DNA from: Oscillospiraceae bacterium
GTDB lineage: Bacteria > Bacillota_A > Clostridia > Oscillospirales > Oscillospiraceae
Length of the DNA: 5,678 bases
Reading direction: 5' to 3'
NCBI GenBank assembly: GCA_017627975.1
Contig: JAGAFT010000085.1
Location: 1-5,678, forward strand
The stretch's first letter is position 1, and every line of letters begins with the position of its first letter. The position numbers were made by a program, and so were the translations under genes. The notes under the pieces were generated by a model. The model was not told where the DNA came from. It saw only the letters and a list, made by a program, of their open reading frames with translations, and did no database searches. Shown here one piece after another: positions 5,629 through 5,678 of this stretch.

Positions 5629-5678
5629 GAAGCCGGGTGGGTGGATTGAGAAGCCTGGAACCAGAAAGAGAAGCAGCA

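Noticed and set aside
5567..5678. Minus-strand open frame running in from the right edge, ending LQKDILAALGLPQDC...
   Set aside because: It could be the C-terminal end of a gene such as a transposase, but only 36 codons are visible, the other frames are also open here, and the motif cannot be assigned.
1..5678. tRNA or rRNA genes
   Set aside because: No cloverleaf with a GGTTCRA-type T arm and no rRNA-conserved block was recognised on either strand by eye.

Overview
The window looks like a fragment of a fairly GC-rich, anaerobic, gut-type Firmicute (Clostridia/Oscillospiraceae-like). This is inferred from the strong GGAGG-type ribosome binding sites, GC-rich codon use, an FMN-binding/flavocytochrome c type reductase, a group IIC-like intron and an AAA_14-type ATPase remnant. 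The species cannot be fixed from the sequence alone.

Layout. Positions 1-773 (minus strand) are the 5' part of a group II intron, running off the left edge: the ribozyme 5' domains (773 down to about 327), then the first 108 codons of its reverse transcriptase/maturase (326 down to 1). The intron sits just downstream of a GC-rich hairpin that follows a LysR-family regulator gene (minus strand, 1731-820). Divergent from the regulator is a secreted two-flavin reductase (1894-3666, plus): signal peptide, FMN-binding domain with an SGAT flavinylation site, then a fumarate-reductase-like FAD domain with the family's catalytic residues. The 162-bp gap between the two divergent genes carries a LysR-type inverted repeat and a 9-bp direct repeat spaced by exactly 70 bp, so the regulator most likely controls the reductase and itself. 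A strong hairpin closes the reductase transcript. An extended -10 promoter right behind it drives a ROK-family sugar kinase most like D-allose kinase (3802-4701), which ends in its own hairpin.

Right part. From 4777 to 5108 (minus) lies the broken N-terminal quarter of an AAA_14/DUF4143-type ATPase, with a one-base frameshift in a homopolymer and an early stop. Just upstream of its start is a decayed tandem repeat of exact 33-bp period (5121-5252). The last 570 bases hold no gene I can support. They contain a hairpin, a good sigma-70-type promoter, a 12-bp tandem repeat (AATTAGGGYGAA) and a terminator-like hairpin, which together could make a short RNA or the end of a mobile element.

Functional reading. 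The core is a self-contained module: a LysR sensor next to an exported flavin reductase that would use an extracellular unsaturated acid (fumarate or similar) as electron acceptor. No electron-donating membrane partner or ApbE flavin transferase is in the window. The kinase appears to be a separate transcription unit. The flanks are genomic debris and mobile DNA.
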